64,000 nucleotides of DNA, from positions 1 to 64,000 of the forward strand of contig JAEUJZ010000173.1 of NCBI GenBank assembly GCA_016794505.1, given 5' to 3'. Below the pieces are notes generated by a model. It was not told the origin of the DNA. It was given only the letters and a program-made list of their open reading frames with translations, and did no database searches. Made by a program: the position numbers and the translations under genes. Of this stretch, positions 53,568-63,300 are shown piece after piece (positions within the stretch are counted from its first letter, which is position 1; each line of letters opens with the position of its first letter). The stretch comes from Myxococcales bacterium. Its GTDB lineage: Bacteria > Myxococcota_A > Polyangia > Palsa-1104 > JAEUJZ01.

Positions 53568-56500
53568 GTCGCGTTCCCTTGCATCGGGTTGTGGTCGGGG
53601 GGTCCTTGCGGCAGAGACTCGGGCGAGGTCCGCGCATTGTGGCGGGTCGTCCGCGCATACGCGTCGGCGATATGCCGCAGAAAGTCGTCGGTGCTGCGGC
53701 TCTGCCAGCGGGTCTTCAGCACAAACCAAAGCCGCCGCCCGCCGCGTAGCTGCAGAAGTCGGCTCGCCGCAAACAGGTCGCGAACCGTCAGCGGCTTCAG
53801 CTCGGGCAGAACGCAGACGTCGACGCGTCGCCTCTGCAGTGCGAGTCTCATGCGAACCTTAAACTGTCGGGCCGGCTCCTGCTGGGACGTGACAGGCCCG
53901 CGCGCAGGCACCTGCTTCGCTGTGCTTCTGCGGGCGAGCCAGGTCGCAGTGCGCTCATCCCAGCGGGCGAGGCGCGGGGTATCGGTCCAGCGAACCGGCT
54001 GCAGGAAGATCAGGCGCCCGCGCCCCCCCAAGCTCTGCAGATCGCGCAGCAGTGCTGGAAGCCACATCACGTAATAGCGGTACATGGCGTCAGAGGCATT
54101 CGCGTCGACGGCATCGTGAAGAATGATCACATCCTGGGTCGACAGCCTATCGCGCAAGGTGGCGCGTAGCTGCTCGGCGGAGCAGGCAAAGGCCTGGGCC
54201 AGGGCGTCCACGATCGGCGCCGATGGCCGGCCTTCTGTGGCCGCGGTGTCGTCGCTCACGTCTTGCCAAGGTCCCGGCACGGACTTGAAGAAAAAGCGGG
54301 GATCACTGCGAAGCCGCAGCGTGACCCCGGCGAGGAACTGCGCATCGCCCTGTCCGACGGGGGCGGGGATCAAGACGAGCTGAGCCAGAGCGGAGCTACG
54401 GCCCTGTGACAGCGCCTGCTGCAAGCGATGCCACTGTGGCTCGCGCCCCAGCAGCAGCAGCGTGTCGTCGGCGGGGAAGGCTACCGTGGGCTCGTTCGAG
54501 GCCTCGTCCACGTCTGCCGACACGGCCCAGCGCTGCGGCGTCGTCGACAGATACGCCGCAGCGGCACGAGCTTCGACGGGGCTGCGCTGCCGAACCAGCC
54601 GCAGATAGCGATCGAGCCCCCGCAGCGGTGCTTCGTTTCCTTCGTCCCAGAACGCCGAGTGCCAGCGCAGCAGGCTGGGGCTGCGCGCTCGCTGTCGGTC
54701 GGCTCGCTCCAGCGCCCCGTTCCACAGCGTCAGCAGCCGATGAACAACAAGTGGCCGCAAGAACCGCTGCCCCCACCCCAGCAGCAGACCCAGGACCGTT
54801 CCGGGAAGCCACAACACCTTCTCTTGGGACACGTCGCCTGCAAGCGCCGCAAAGAGCAGAACCAGCGGCACAATGCGCCCCGGCGCAGAGACCCGCCCAA
54901 CCCGCGCAAACACCCACACAGGAAGTGTCAGTGCAATGGCCACAGCGTTAGAGGTCGCAAATCCATCAAACAAACCGAGAAGGAATTTGTTTGATATTTG
55001 TTCAAAAAAAGTTAAGGGTGAAACCATTGTTGCGATAATACCAAAAATCAATATAAAATACATATAAGTTCGCCGCGAAACTTGCTGCAAGACAAGAACG
55101 ATTGCGCCACAGACAATTGCATTAAAAATTAGTAAAAATCCAAATACATACACGAAGATATCCGACGGAGGCATCCACCAAGAACCCGAACCACGAGATG
55201 AAGAGGCTCCAAAATAACCTTCCAGAAGAAAACCAACAGTCCCAGACAAGCACCCTAGACCAGACGCCACGACCACGGCCACGGCATATCGAGAGATTGG
55301 CACAGGGGGCGCTGGCGGTTTTGAGTGGTTGTATAGAGAACAAATCTGCCAAACACTTAACGAACCTATAGTTAATAATAAAAATCTCTCAAGTGGTCCT
55401 ATTGAGTTTATTAGATGCCAGTCGAAGAATAATTGCAATGATATGTATGAATCGCCAAAAAAGAGAAGCGTTCCACCAAGCGCAATTAACCCAAGCAGGG
55501 CTGCAGGCTGCCCTCCCCATAGTCCGTTAAATGAAAACATAAGAAATGCAGAAATCGTTGCTCCAGTGAATCGCATGGGTTCGAAGCCAAACATCCATGC
55601 TGCCTCGAACATCACCACAAAAGGCATGGAACAAACCAATGGCACAACAACATAAAACTGCAGCAGAAGGCGGCGGATTTGTGGGTTGCGGAGCTGCGGG
55701 AGGGTGAGCTTGGCTAGGTACAGGAGCGGGTCGAGCGTTGGGTCGATGCGCTGCAGATGGCGACGCCAGGCAATGGGACGAAAGAAGATCGCGAACAGAA
55801 GCTGCAGGGTGCCGATGATCAGGCTGCGATGTAGGTGCAGATCGCCAAAGGCGGGCGGAGGCAGCGCACCAGTGGGCGAGGCCGTCGCGGTTTCGACGAG
55901 CATGCGCAGGCGACGAAGCTGCGGCTGTACGCGCTGCGCGATGTCGGCGGGCATGCGGATCAGCCGCCCAACGGCGCTGCTGCGCTCATGTACGCGTCGG
56001 GCCAGCGCCTCGCGGTCGGCTTGCGAAAGGAGCACGTGCAGCGCGGTGCGCACCGCGGGCTCGTCGGGCGTATGTTCTTTTGCCAGCGCCCGCTGCAGCC
56101 GCACCAGCGCTAGCTCGCGCTCGCGGGCCAGGGCGGCGCGCGATGCGGGGGGGGCCGGGATGTGCCACAGCCGCTGCTCTTGCCAGGCCAGCACCGCCGA
56201 TCGGAAGTCGGGTCCTGCGCGCCTCGTCAGCCACTCGGTCAGGTCTTGCCGAAAGCGCCACCCGGCCGGGTCGGCGACGACGCCGTCAAGCTGCAGGATG
56301 CGCTGCAGGCGCGAAAACGGCAGCCGCGGGGTAAAGCGGCGCCGTAGCTGATCGGCGGTGGCCAGATCGCAGGGTTGGGCCAGAGCACAGGCCACCGCCA
56401 ACGGCAAGGCATCGGCCAAAAGCGACAGGCCGCTTTCCTTGCGCCGGACGATAAGGGGGCTTGGACGCAGCCCGCTACGCGCCGCCGCCAGCGCCGCCTG

Positions 56501-57793
56501 CAGGCCGACCCCATCGGGCGCAAAGACGCCAACAGGCAGGCCCGCAAGCTCTGCCCCCCACAGCCCTGGATCGCGCGCCTCGACGACTGCGACGTGGGGA
56601 CGCTGCAGCCAAGCGGCAAGCTCACGGTGTCCCTCTTGGGTCAGCTCGGCGGTATGGATGAAGATCAAGATCAGGTCGGCCTCTTCGTCCTGACATGTCG
56701 CAGCGCTGCCCTCTGGATCAAAAAGGACGTCTACTCCGCGTCGGCGAATGCCCTGCACCAGGCAGTCGATCAGTACGCGGCTGACCAGGTCCAGTCGCTG
56801 CAGCGTCACGACCTGCAGCCGCCCCGGACGGCGCGCCGGACGATAGCGCGGGTCCAGCACACCCCCGCATCGCACCGTCGCATTCACCGTCTCGGGCACG
56901 TCCAGAAGCGGCGTATCCGACGTCAGGACTAGGCCGGTCTGGTATCCCAGCACATCCAGCTCGTGAGGACTCAGCGGCACCGCAGCCTGCAGGCTGCGCA
57001 GGTCAAGCTCCTGCCCTGTCTCCGCCTCAGCGTTCCAGACCACCGGCTGTGGCAGGTCCGCTTCTTGGGCCGCTTGGCTGCGCAGCCAGCGCCGCCGCTC
57101 ATGACGCCACCCCAGGATGACAAACGCGGCAAGCAGCCCCAGAACCAGCGCAGCCAAGGCGGTCCACTGCAGCCACAGCGGCCGGTCATTCGGGAAGGCT
57201 ATTTTGGGGATCGGTCCTTCGGTGGCCTTCGTCCCTTCGCCTATCGCGGCTCCGCCATCCGGCCCGCTTCCGCCATCGGCGACCGCCAGGGCGGGCGGGG
57301 CGGATGGCGGTTTCCAGGGCACCGAGAGATCGACGCTGTGGTTGCTGAGCCACATCAAAAAGCCGAGCAGCGCGAGAAACGTGATGCCGGCTGCAGCGAC
57401 GCGCCAAGGTTGGCTCTTGCGCGGGGACCATGCCATCGGTGCGGTCTGGAGCAAGTCGTCGTCGTGCGGTGCGCGCCGCAGGTCGGCCAGGGCGTGTTCG
57501 AGGTTCCACGCGACCCCCGCGACCGCTTCGCCAGCTAGGCGACGCTGCAGCCAGTCAGGAAGCTGCTCTTCGGGAAAGAAGGTCGCAAAGGTGCGCTCGA
57601 AGCGCTCAAGCTCTTCGGGCTGCAGCACCAGCAGCGAGCGCAGCGTCAGGCGCAGCCGCTCGCGATCCCACGTGCCGGCGATGCCCAACGCCTGATAGAC
57701 GCGGGCCCGTAGATCAAATCCGTCGGCTCCACCGGCTGCAGCCCAGACCGTCAGAAACGGGTCGATGGGGTGCTGGACGCCGTCGTCGCTCAT
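53564..57793 (-). CDS. Giant membrane protein: CoxE-like N-terminus, about a dozen helices, STAND-like C-terminus
   Basis: The 1409-residue protein has several parts. The N-terminus (about 20-75) resembles the start of CoxE/VWA proteins that pair with MoxR (ARVYQALGIAGTWDRERLRL, TLRSLLVLQPEELERFERTF). Two helices follow (about 131-150 and 205-228), then a Rossmann-like region (about 295-440: LVSRVLIDCLVQGIRRRGVD, ADLILIFIHTAEL) with no MIDAS motif. Residues about 655-1010 hold 9-11 helices. The C-terminal region (about 1105-1260) has LLLLGREPQWHRLQQAL, a Walker-A-like but degenerate IPAPVGQGDAQ, and DVIILHDAVDANASD, like an inactive STAND module. The helix part is encoded by AT-rich DNA (about 54920-55670). 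Both ends overlap neighbours by ATGA. Confidence 0.82.
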   Translation of the reverse strand: MSDDGVQHPIDPFLTVWAAAGGADGFDLRARVYQALGIAGTWDRERLRLTLRSLLVLQPEELERFERTFATFFPEEQLPDWLQRRLAGEAVAGVAWNLEHALADLRRAPHDDDLLQTAPMAWSPRKSQPWRVAAAGITFLALLGFLMWLSNHSVDLSVPWKPPSAPPALAVADGGSGPDGGAAIGEGTKATEGPIPKIAFPNDRPLWLQWTALAALVLGLLAAFVILGWRHERRRWLRSQAAQEADLPQPVVWNAEAETGQELDLRSLQAAVPLSPHELDVLGYQTGLVLTSDTPLLDVPETVNATVRCGGVLDPRYRPARRPGRLQVVTLQRLDLVSRVLIDCLVQGIRRRGVDVLFDPEGSAATCQDEEADLILIFIHTAELTQEGHRELAAWLQRPHVAVVEARDPGLWGAELAGLPVGVFAPDGVGLQAALAAARSGLRPSPLIVRRKESGLSLLADALPLAVACALAQPCDLATADQLRRRFTPRLPFSRLQRILQLDGVVADPAGWRFRQDLTEWLTRRAGPDFRSAVLAWQEQRLWHIPAPPASRAALARERELALVRLQRALAKEHTPDEPAVRTALHVLLSQADREALARRVHERSSAVGRLIRMPADIAQRVQPQLRRLRMLVETATASPTGALPPPAFGDLHLHRSLIIGTLQLLFAIFFRPIAWRRHLQRIDPTLDPLLYLAKLTLPQLRNPQIRRLLLQFYVVVPLVCSMPFVVMFEAAWMFGFEPMRFTGATISAFLMFSFNGLWGGQPAALLGLIALGGTLLFFGDSYISLQLFFDWHLINSIGPLERFLLLTIGSLSVWQICSLYNHSKPPAPPVPISRYAVAVVVASGLGCLSGTVGFLLEGYFGASSSRGSGSWWMPPSDIFVYVFGFLLIFNAIVCGAIVLVLQQVSRRTYMYFILIFGIIATMVSPLTFFEQISNKFLLGLFDGFATSNAVAIALTLPVWVFARVGRVSAPGRIVPLVLLFAALAGDVSQEKVLWLPGTVLGLLLGWGQRFLRPLVVHRLLTLWNGALERADRQRARSPSLLRWHSAFWDEGNEAPLRGLDRYLRLVRQRSPVEARAAAAYLSTTPQRWAVSADVDEASNEPTVAFPADDTLLLLGREPQWHRLQQALSQGRSSALAQLVLIPAPVGQGDAQFLAGVTLRLRSDPRFFFKSVPGPWQDVSDDTAATEGRPSAPIVDALAQAFACSAEQLRATLRDRLSTQDVIILHDAVDANASDAMYRYYVMWLPALLRDLQSLGGRGRLIFLQPVRWTDTPRLARWDERTATWLARRSTAKQVPARGPVTSQQEPARQFKVRMRLALQRRRVDVCVLPELKPLTVRDLFAASRLLQLRGGRRLWFVLKTRWQSRSTDDFLRHIADAYARTTRHNARTSPESLPQGPPDHNPMQGNAT

Positions 57794-58764
57794 ATCGCCT
57801 CAAGCTGGTAGTGATGCACCAGCCAGTCGATGAGCTCATCGTACGGACGCTGCACCATCTCGCGCAGCTCCTCTTCGCTGTACACAAGACCAGCCATGTC
57901 CAGCCACTTGCGCAGCTCGTCTTCTGGCACGCACTCGTGCAGTCCCGGCAGGATCGTCGTCAAGAAGTAGCGCTCGGCACAGGCAAGCGGCTTTAGCTCG
58001 GCTTCCTGCGCGCCCTGCACGGAAAGATGCACCAGCATGCGCACGTCATAGCGCACCAGCTCTTCAGCCAGCGTGCGCAGCACCGAAAGATAGCCGCGCA
58101 GCTCTTCAACGGTCATCTGCCGCAGACCGTGACGCAGGGCCTCTTCTTCGTGCAGGCAGACGGTTTCGTGGCGGATCCAAAACAGCGCGCGATGGCCGTC
58201 TCGCTTGGCCTGGGCGCGACGGGCTTCCTCAACGATGCGCAGCACCATGCTGGGTCGCCCCTGGGCCTTAAAGCCCCAGAACAACACCTGCTCTTGATTG
58301 CGCGGATCATCGGCCCAGCCCAGATCCAGCTCGATGACTGGAATCGGTTCGACATCCATGCCGATAGAGAGCGGGCGGCGACGAAAGCGCTCAAGCCCGG
58401 ATCGATCGGGCCCCGGCGTCAGCACGGCCTGCACGCGTCGTGTCGACTGCGGCTGAATCAGATAGTGCAGCGTGGTGTTTAGAACTTCGGACTGCTTCGA
58501 GCGATCGACGCGCGTGAACCACCCCATCGGCAGCGCAACCTGCGGCTGATCGACGTGCCAGCTACTGAATGCGCCGCGCAGCCAGCGTGCCTGCCGATCT
58601 TCGACGGGGCCACGCAGACCCGCTTGCGCGAATGCTTGCTCGGGCGTGACCCCGCGCAGCAAAAGCGACAAAAATCGGATCAGCCATGGCACCTGCGCTT
58701 CGCGGGGCGGGGCAAACGGGACGCTATAAATCAATACAACGACGTCACTACGGAGGTCGTACAT
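57790..58764 (-). CDS. Unknown first gene of the MoxR-like conflict-type operon
   Basis: The frame from ATG 58764 (MYDLRSDVVVLIYS) gives 324 residues; this start overlaps the divergent recombinase ATG and has no ribosome site, so a later GTG at 58692 (VPWLIRFLSLLLRG) may be real. The N-terminal 80 residues are helical; the middle has PIPVIELDLGWADDP and FWIRHETVCLHEEEALRHGL; the end is helical (EELREMVQRPYDELIDWLVH). It may be a signal-coupling protein like the VMAP-type partners of MoxR/VWA pairs, but I found no signature. Its stop overlaps the giant gene's start (ATGA). Confidence 0.72.
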   Translation of the reverse strand: MYDLRSDVVVLIYSVPFAPPREAQVPWLIRFLSLLLRGVTPEQAFAQAGLRGPVEDRQARWLRGAFSSWHVDQPQVALPMGWFTRVDRSKQSEVLNTTLHYLIQPQSTRRVQAVLTPGPDRSGLERFRRRPLSIGMDVEPIPVIELDLGWADDPRNQEQVLFWGFKAQGRPSMVLRIVEEARRAQAKRDGHRALFWIRHETVCLHEEEALRHGLRQMTVEELRGYLSVLRTLAEELVRYDVRMLVHLSVQGAQEAELKPLACAERYFLTTILPGLHECVPEDELRKWLDMAGLVYSEEELREMVQRPYDELIDWLVHHYQLEAI

Positions 58765-59185
58765 GGCGTCAGAAAGACAGACAAAAGCAGTCGGGTACGT
58801 GCATCTAGTGACGGTATGTGGGGTGGGTGGTTCGGCGCAGATCCAGCGACATAAGGATACCATCATTGCCTACTGCCGCGATTCGCGGATATCATTAACG
58901 CATATGATTGTCGACATTGGGGGGCGGCAGGGGCGAGGGCGGGCGCTCGATCTGCTGGTCATGGAGCGGGCCGCCGTGCTCGTCGTGCCGAGCCTGGCGC
59001 AGCTTGCGCGGAAGACGGCGGAGCTTGCGCCGATGTTGGCGCACTACTTCAGCGCTCCGTCGGGCATCGCGGACTTGATCACCGTCGGGGAGGGCATCGA
59101 CACGCGCACGCGGCAGGGACGCATCGCGATCGATGTCGTGTGTTGCGTGGCCCGATTCGAGAGAGGGAGCGTCTACCATGCGTAA
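58763..59185 (+). CDS. Serine-recombinase resolvase domain lacking the catalytic serine
   Basis: The ATG at 58763 has GGAGG at the right distance. The 140-residue product aligns with a resolvase domain: AVGYVHLVTVCGVGG, IIAYCRDSRISLTHMIVDIG, AAVLVVPSLAQLARKTAELA, VGEGIDTRTRQGRIAIDVVC, ARFERGSV. The usual VRVST, with the nucleophilic serine, reads VHLVT, so it cannot cut DNA. It ends after the resolvase domain and has no DNA-binding part. Its stop lies inside the next gene, which starts 8 bases earlier, so both are translated together. It may be a regulator or subunit of the intact recombinase. Confidence 0.8.
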   Translation: MASERQTKAVGYVHLVTVCGVGGSAQIQRHKDTIIAYCRDSRISLTHMIVDIGGRQGRGRALDLLVMERAAVLVVPSLAQLARKTAELAPMLAHYFSAPSGIADLITVGEGIDTRTRQGRIAIDVVCCVARFERGSVYHA

Positions 59186-60170
59186 GCCGATGCCAGCAAC
59201 GATAGGTACGATGCAGCGACGGCTGCGCGCCGTCGGTTATGTGCGCGTCAGCACGGATCAGCAGGCGCAAGAGGGCGTAAGCCTCGACGCGCAGCAGGTT
59301 CGCATTCGTGCGCACTGCGTCAGTCAGGATCTCGACCTCGTCGATATCATCGTCGACGACGGATACTCGGCGAAGTCATTGGAACGGCCCGGCATCAAGC
59401 GGGCGCTGGACCTGCTGACGGCGAAGAAGGCGGATGCGATCGTCGTCGTGAAGCTGGACCGTCTGACGCGCAGCGTGAAGGATCTTGGGGCGCTGCTCGA
59501 TGGCTACTTCCGCGAGGGGCTGCCATGGTCGCTGCTGTCGGTCAGCGACTCGATCGACACGCGATCCGCGGGCGGCAAGCTACTTCTAAACGTGCTGATG
59601 TCCGTCGCGCAGTGGGAACGCGAAGCCATCAGCGAGCGCACGCAGGAAGCGATGAACGAGCTGAAACGCCGAGGCATCCGCACCGGCGGCGCCGCGTACG
59701 GCTGGCAGTGGTCAAAGGAACCCGACGCGACGGGACGCAAACAGCTGATCCCGCATCCGCAGGAACAAGCCGCCGTGCGTCGGATCTGCGACCTGCACCG
59801 TCAGGGCCTCGGCATCCGCACGATCGCGCTGACGCTCGATCGCGAGGGCATCCCGGCGCGCAAGTCGCGCACGTGGGAACCGCAGCGCCCGTCGATCTAC
59901 CGAATCCTTGAACGCGAGGGCCTAATCACACTACCCCGTCGCCCACCCGACGACGAAGACGCAGGCCGACGTGGCAAGCGCAAGATCACACGCGACAAGC
60001 CCACCGCGATCGAGCGCGCCCACGCCCTGCGCGCCGACGGTCTGAGCCTGCGCAAGATCGCCGAGCAGCTACAGAAGGAACGCATCCTGCCCGCCCGCTG
60101 CGACGTGTGGCACGCGGCGAGCATCCTCGACCTGCTGCGGCAGCCGGTGCCCAGCAGCGCCGATCGCTAG
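59178..60170 (+). CDS. Large serine recombinase (site-specific integrase/resolvase)
   Basis: The start at ATG 59178 (MRKPMPATIGTMQRRL) overlaps the previous stop by 8 bases and has GAGAGGGAG upstream; 330 residues. The resolvase domain (about 15-160) keeps RAVGYVRVSTDQQAQEGVSL with the catalytic serine, VVVKLDRLTRSVKDLGALLD, SIDTRSAGGKLLLNVLMSVA and QWEREAISERTQEAMNEL. The recombinase domain (about 175-280) includes QAAVRRICDLHRQGLGIRTI and REGIPARKSRTWEP. A second helix-turn-helix-like part (ALRADGLSLRKIAEQLQKER) ends it. It is intact and could move the neighbouring defence-like genes. The 209 bp after it (60171-60379) shows no gene. Confidence 0.92.
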   Translation: MRKPMPATIGTMQRRLRAVGYVRVSTDQQAQEGVSLDAQQVRIRAHCVSQDLDLVDIIVDDGYSAKSLERPGIKRALDLLTAKKADAIVVVKLDRLTRSVKDLGALLDGYFREGLPWSLLSVSDSIDTRSAGGKLLLNVLMSVAQWEREAISERTQEAMNELKRRGIRTGGAAYGWQWSKEPDATGRKQLIPHPQEQAAVRRICDLHRQGLGIRTIALTLDREGIPARKSRTWEPQRPSIYRILEREGLITLPRRPPDDEDAGRRGKRKITRDKPTAIERAHALRADGLSLRKIAEQLQKERILPARCDVWHAASILDLLRQPVPSSADR

Positions 60171-60379
60171 ACTCGTCTAGCGACCAGTACCGCTACTGGG
60201 CCGTCGCCACGCCCACGCCCGCTATCCCTCGCGCAATCACTGGCACTAGGCGTACCCACCAGTCCTGGCGCTGGCCAGGGGGGGCGCTCTTGTTCTTCTA
60301 GCAGTGTCCTTGTCGCAATTGGCCAATCGCTGCGGGAACATCGACTTCGCACTCCCATCGCTCTAAGCTAGTCAGTAAA

Positions 60380-63300
60380 CTAGGCAATCTCCAAGTGCGG
60401 CCAAAATGCGGGATTTATATAGAATGATATTTGTTTTCCTCTTCGCTCAAGTGATTGAATAATTCCGTTTAGCCTATGGATATCATATTGAACCGAGTAG
60501 ATGTAAAGTACGGCATCATCATTATCGCGAAGCACGCCAAAAACGCCTTGCCAGAGAAGTATCTCAAGCAATTTACTTTTTTCTTCTTCGCTAAGTTCGT
60601 ATTTCTCTATCGCAGATGAAAACTCAGACTTAGAGATAACAGATCGCACATTCTGAAAACAATACAGCAGCTTTTTCGCCTTTGGGAATACATCCTCAAT
60701 TTCAAAATTAATATAGTACACAATATCTTTGGAATATCGAAAAAACGCTTTCCTGATGTCGTCCGGCTCTATTATGTTGTGGCCTCTATTAATTGCAGTG
60801 CTTCTACAGAGCGCCAACAGATCCAATAGAAACCTAGGGCGCATCAGTGAACGATCAATAAGAAATTGAGAACTTTCGATTCCATCGACTGTGGGGGTGC
60901 AGAAATTTGTCCACAAAGTGGCAAAATCGTAACTGTCAGGCATCCCACTATAGATGAAGCGCCGGCGCAACAGTTCCCGCAGATCATCGGGTTCCTTCCA
61001 GTCTAGCTCTGCGGTTGATTCCTTTCCCCTATCTGGGGTCTCCTCGATAATCCAATCATACACGTCATTGCGTATAAAGATGAGAGCATGGCAGTCGACA
61101 CCCATGCGTCGCAGATCTTGCTGAAGCTTGCGTGCCGCATCTAATAGACAACGAATGCTCAGTGCCTCAGAAGGTGTGAGCCCGTGCGTGGACCACCCTT
61201 TGTCTAAATTATCAAATAATATCCATAACCCTTTCTTTATTTTCAGATAAGCGGCAATCCTCTGACGTAAATCGCGAACATCATGTGAATAGAGGAACTC
61301 TGTAATCTCCGACCTGGATAGCTGTTTTAGATTCGCTTCATCTGGAACACCATACTTCTGCGAGTAACTCTCCGTGATGCTTTCTATCAGCCTGCTCATA
61401 CGCTCGGAGAAATCGGCTTTTTGATAAGTGTCTTTTTGATATAACTTGGACAGCCCTTCATATAAAGGCTTTAACTCGGCATCGGCATAATAGTTTCTTT
61501 CATCCTTTTCGAGAATCTTGTAACAGCTTTCCAACAAAAGAAGGTACTCCCAGAAGGCAGTTATTGTATGTTCCCTTGTCCCAGACTCAAGGTAATTGAG
61601 GACCTTCTCGTTGAATTTTCGGATCTGAAATCCGTCAGGCTTTAGGTCGATAACTATACATTTTTTATCCGACCTTATCTTGTCTCGAACTTGCCCGAAC
61701 AAGGCCGTCTTCCCAGAACCTTTTCGCCCAACCACGAGACGCACATCGCCTCGTAATGCTCGCTCAAATTCATAGGTTTTTAAGTAATACTGACTGAGTT
61801 CTTGGAATTCATTTTCTGCGCAGGAGGAGCCGAGGTTCAACGTTGAGAGCAGGTTGCCCGCAGGAGCGTACGGTACTTGGCTCAGTGCAACCTTTTTCCG
61901 CGCAACGCTGTCAGCGAATGACAAGACATGCGACTCCATCTTAGCATTAGAGTCATATGTTGCGACCGTGTGACGGTGGTCTCGAGGAATCGGCCCATCC
62001 GATGGATGGAGCAGTAATGACATTTTTCCCATGCCGGCAGAAATCCCCGCCAAAAGTGCGGCTCGATAATTGGTAATTTCGCCATTGTCTTCAAAGCCAT
62101 TAGCAAACTGAATGACAACACCAATGGACTGACCTACCTGCCGGATGGCTTCATCCGTAGACAGACGAATCTGCTCAGTGGGATCAAAACTGCGAAAGTA
62201 GTGTATGCTTTTCTTAATATAAGAGATCAGCTTACCTGCATCATCGGTGATGCTGCTTTTCTCAACAACATACACAGGGACCTTCATATTGACTTCTTCC
62301 TCCAATATGCTGGATGTGGATTCTGTTGAATTGATTAATTCAATTGCTTCCGCGATATCTTGAGCTTTGTCATACTCAACAATGGAGAGTGACTCGAAAA
62401 TGCCAGAACGATTTATTAACTCCTCTTGATGTAATGGCATCATGTTTTTATGCTTCAATAGTAGTATTTTTTTTGCCTTCGCCACGGAAAAACCTATCTC
62501 ATAGATTAAGTTGAAATTCAGAAACGTAATATCCACAACAAAAGACTTTATCCCTCTTAATCGGCTATGGACAGTTTCTGTAAAGCAGTAACCGGGAATC
62601 TCACTTTGCGGCCATGGCTGGCACAATGGGCCATTGGCTAGTTCCAAACCTTGCTTTATCGCGACATTAATCTTAGCTTGATATTTGGGAGGGATTGAAT
62701 AGGCAAGGAAAACCTCTATCTCCGCTACCGGTTTCGCAACAGACGATCGCGGGTTAATTTTTGCAATAGCCTGCCCAAATCCTGGCTTTGAGAACGCGCT
62801 GTGAACTGATTCCAGGTCTACCGATTCCTCCCGAATCCAATCAGACCCGTTATCTGAAACCCGAGTATCACCAATCCACCGCCGTTTTTGGATATCATAG
62901 CAGCGCGCATAAAGGAATATCTCCCTGGGAAAAATCTGCAATATTTGGTATTGATTAGGCACTTCTTCAGGACGGGCATCCGCCTTGACTCCGGTACTGC
63001 CGGTTGAGAATATCGGCAGGTGCTGGTTAACCCAGCTGATGCTTCCCAAATGGGTATGCCCATGAAGTATTATATTCAAATATGGGCCAAGTATTCGTTT
63101 TAAGTCACTTTGATCGCGCAAATATTCGTCATCATCTACTTGATCTCTTTCCAGATTATGATGAACCATGCCAATGCGCAGCCAACCCCTAGATTTGTAT
63201 TCTTTCAGCTTTTCTTGAAACCATCGCAACTGCTCCATTCCCAGATATCCGTAATGATCTTTTTCGTCATGGCTCTCTGCCATTGATGAATTTAGTCCGA

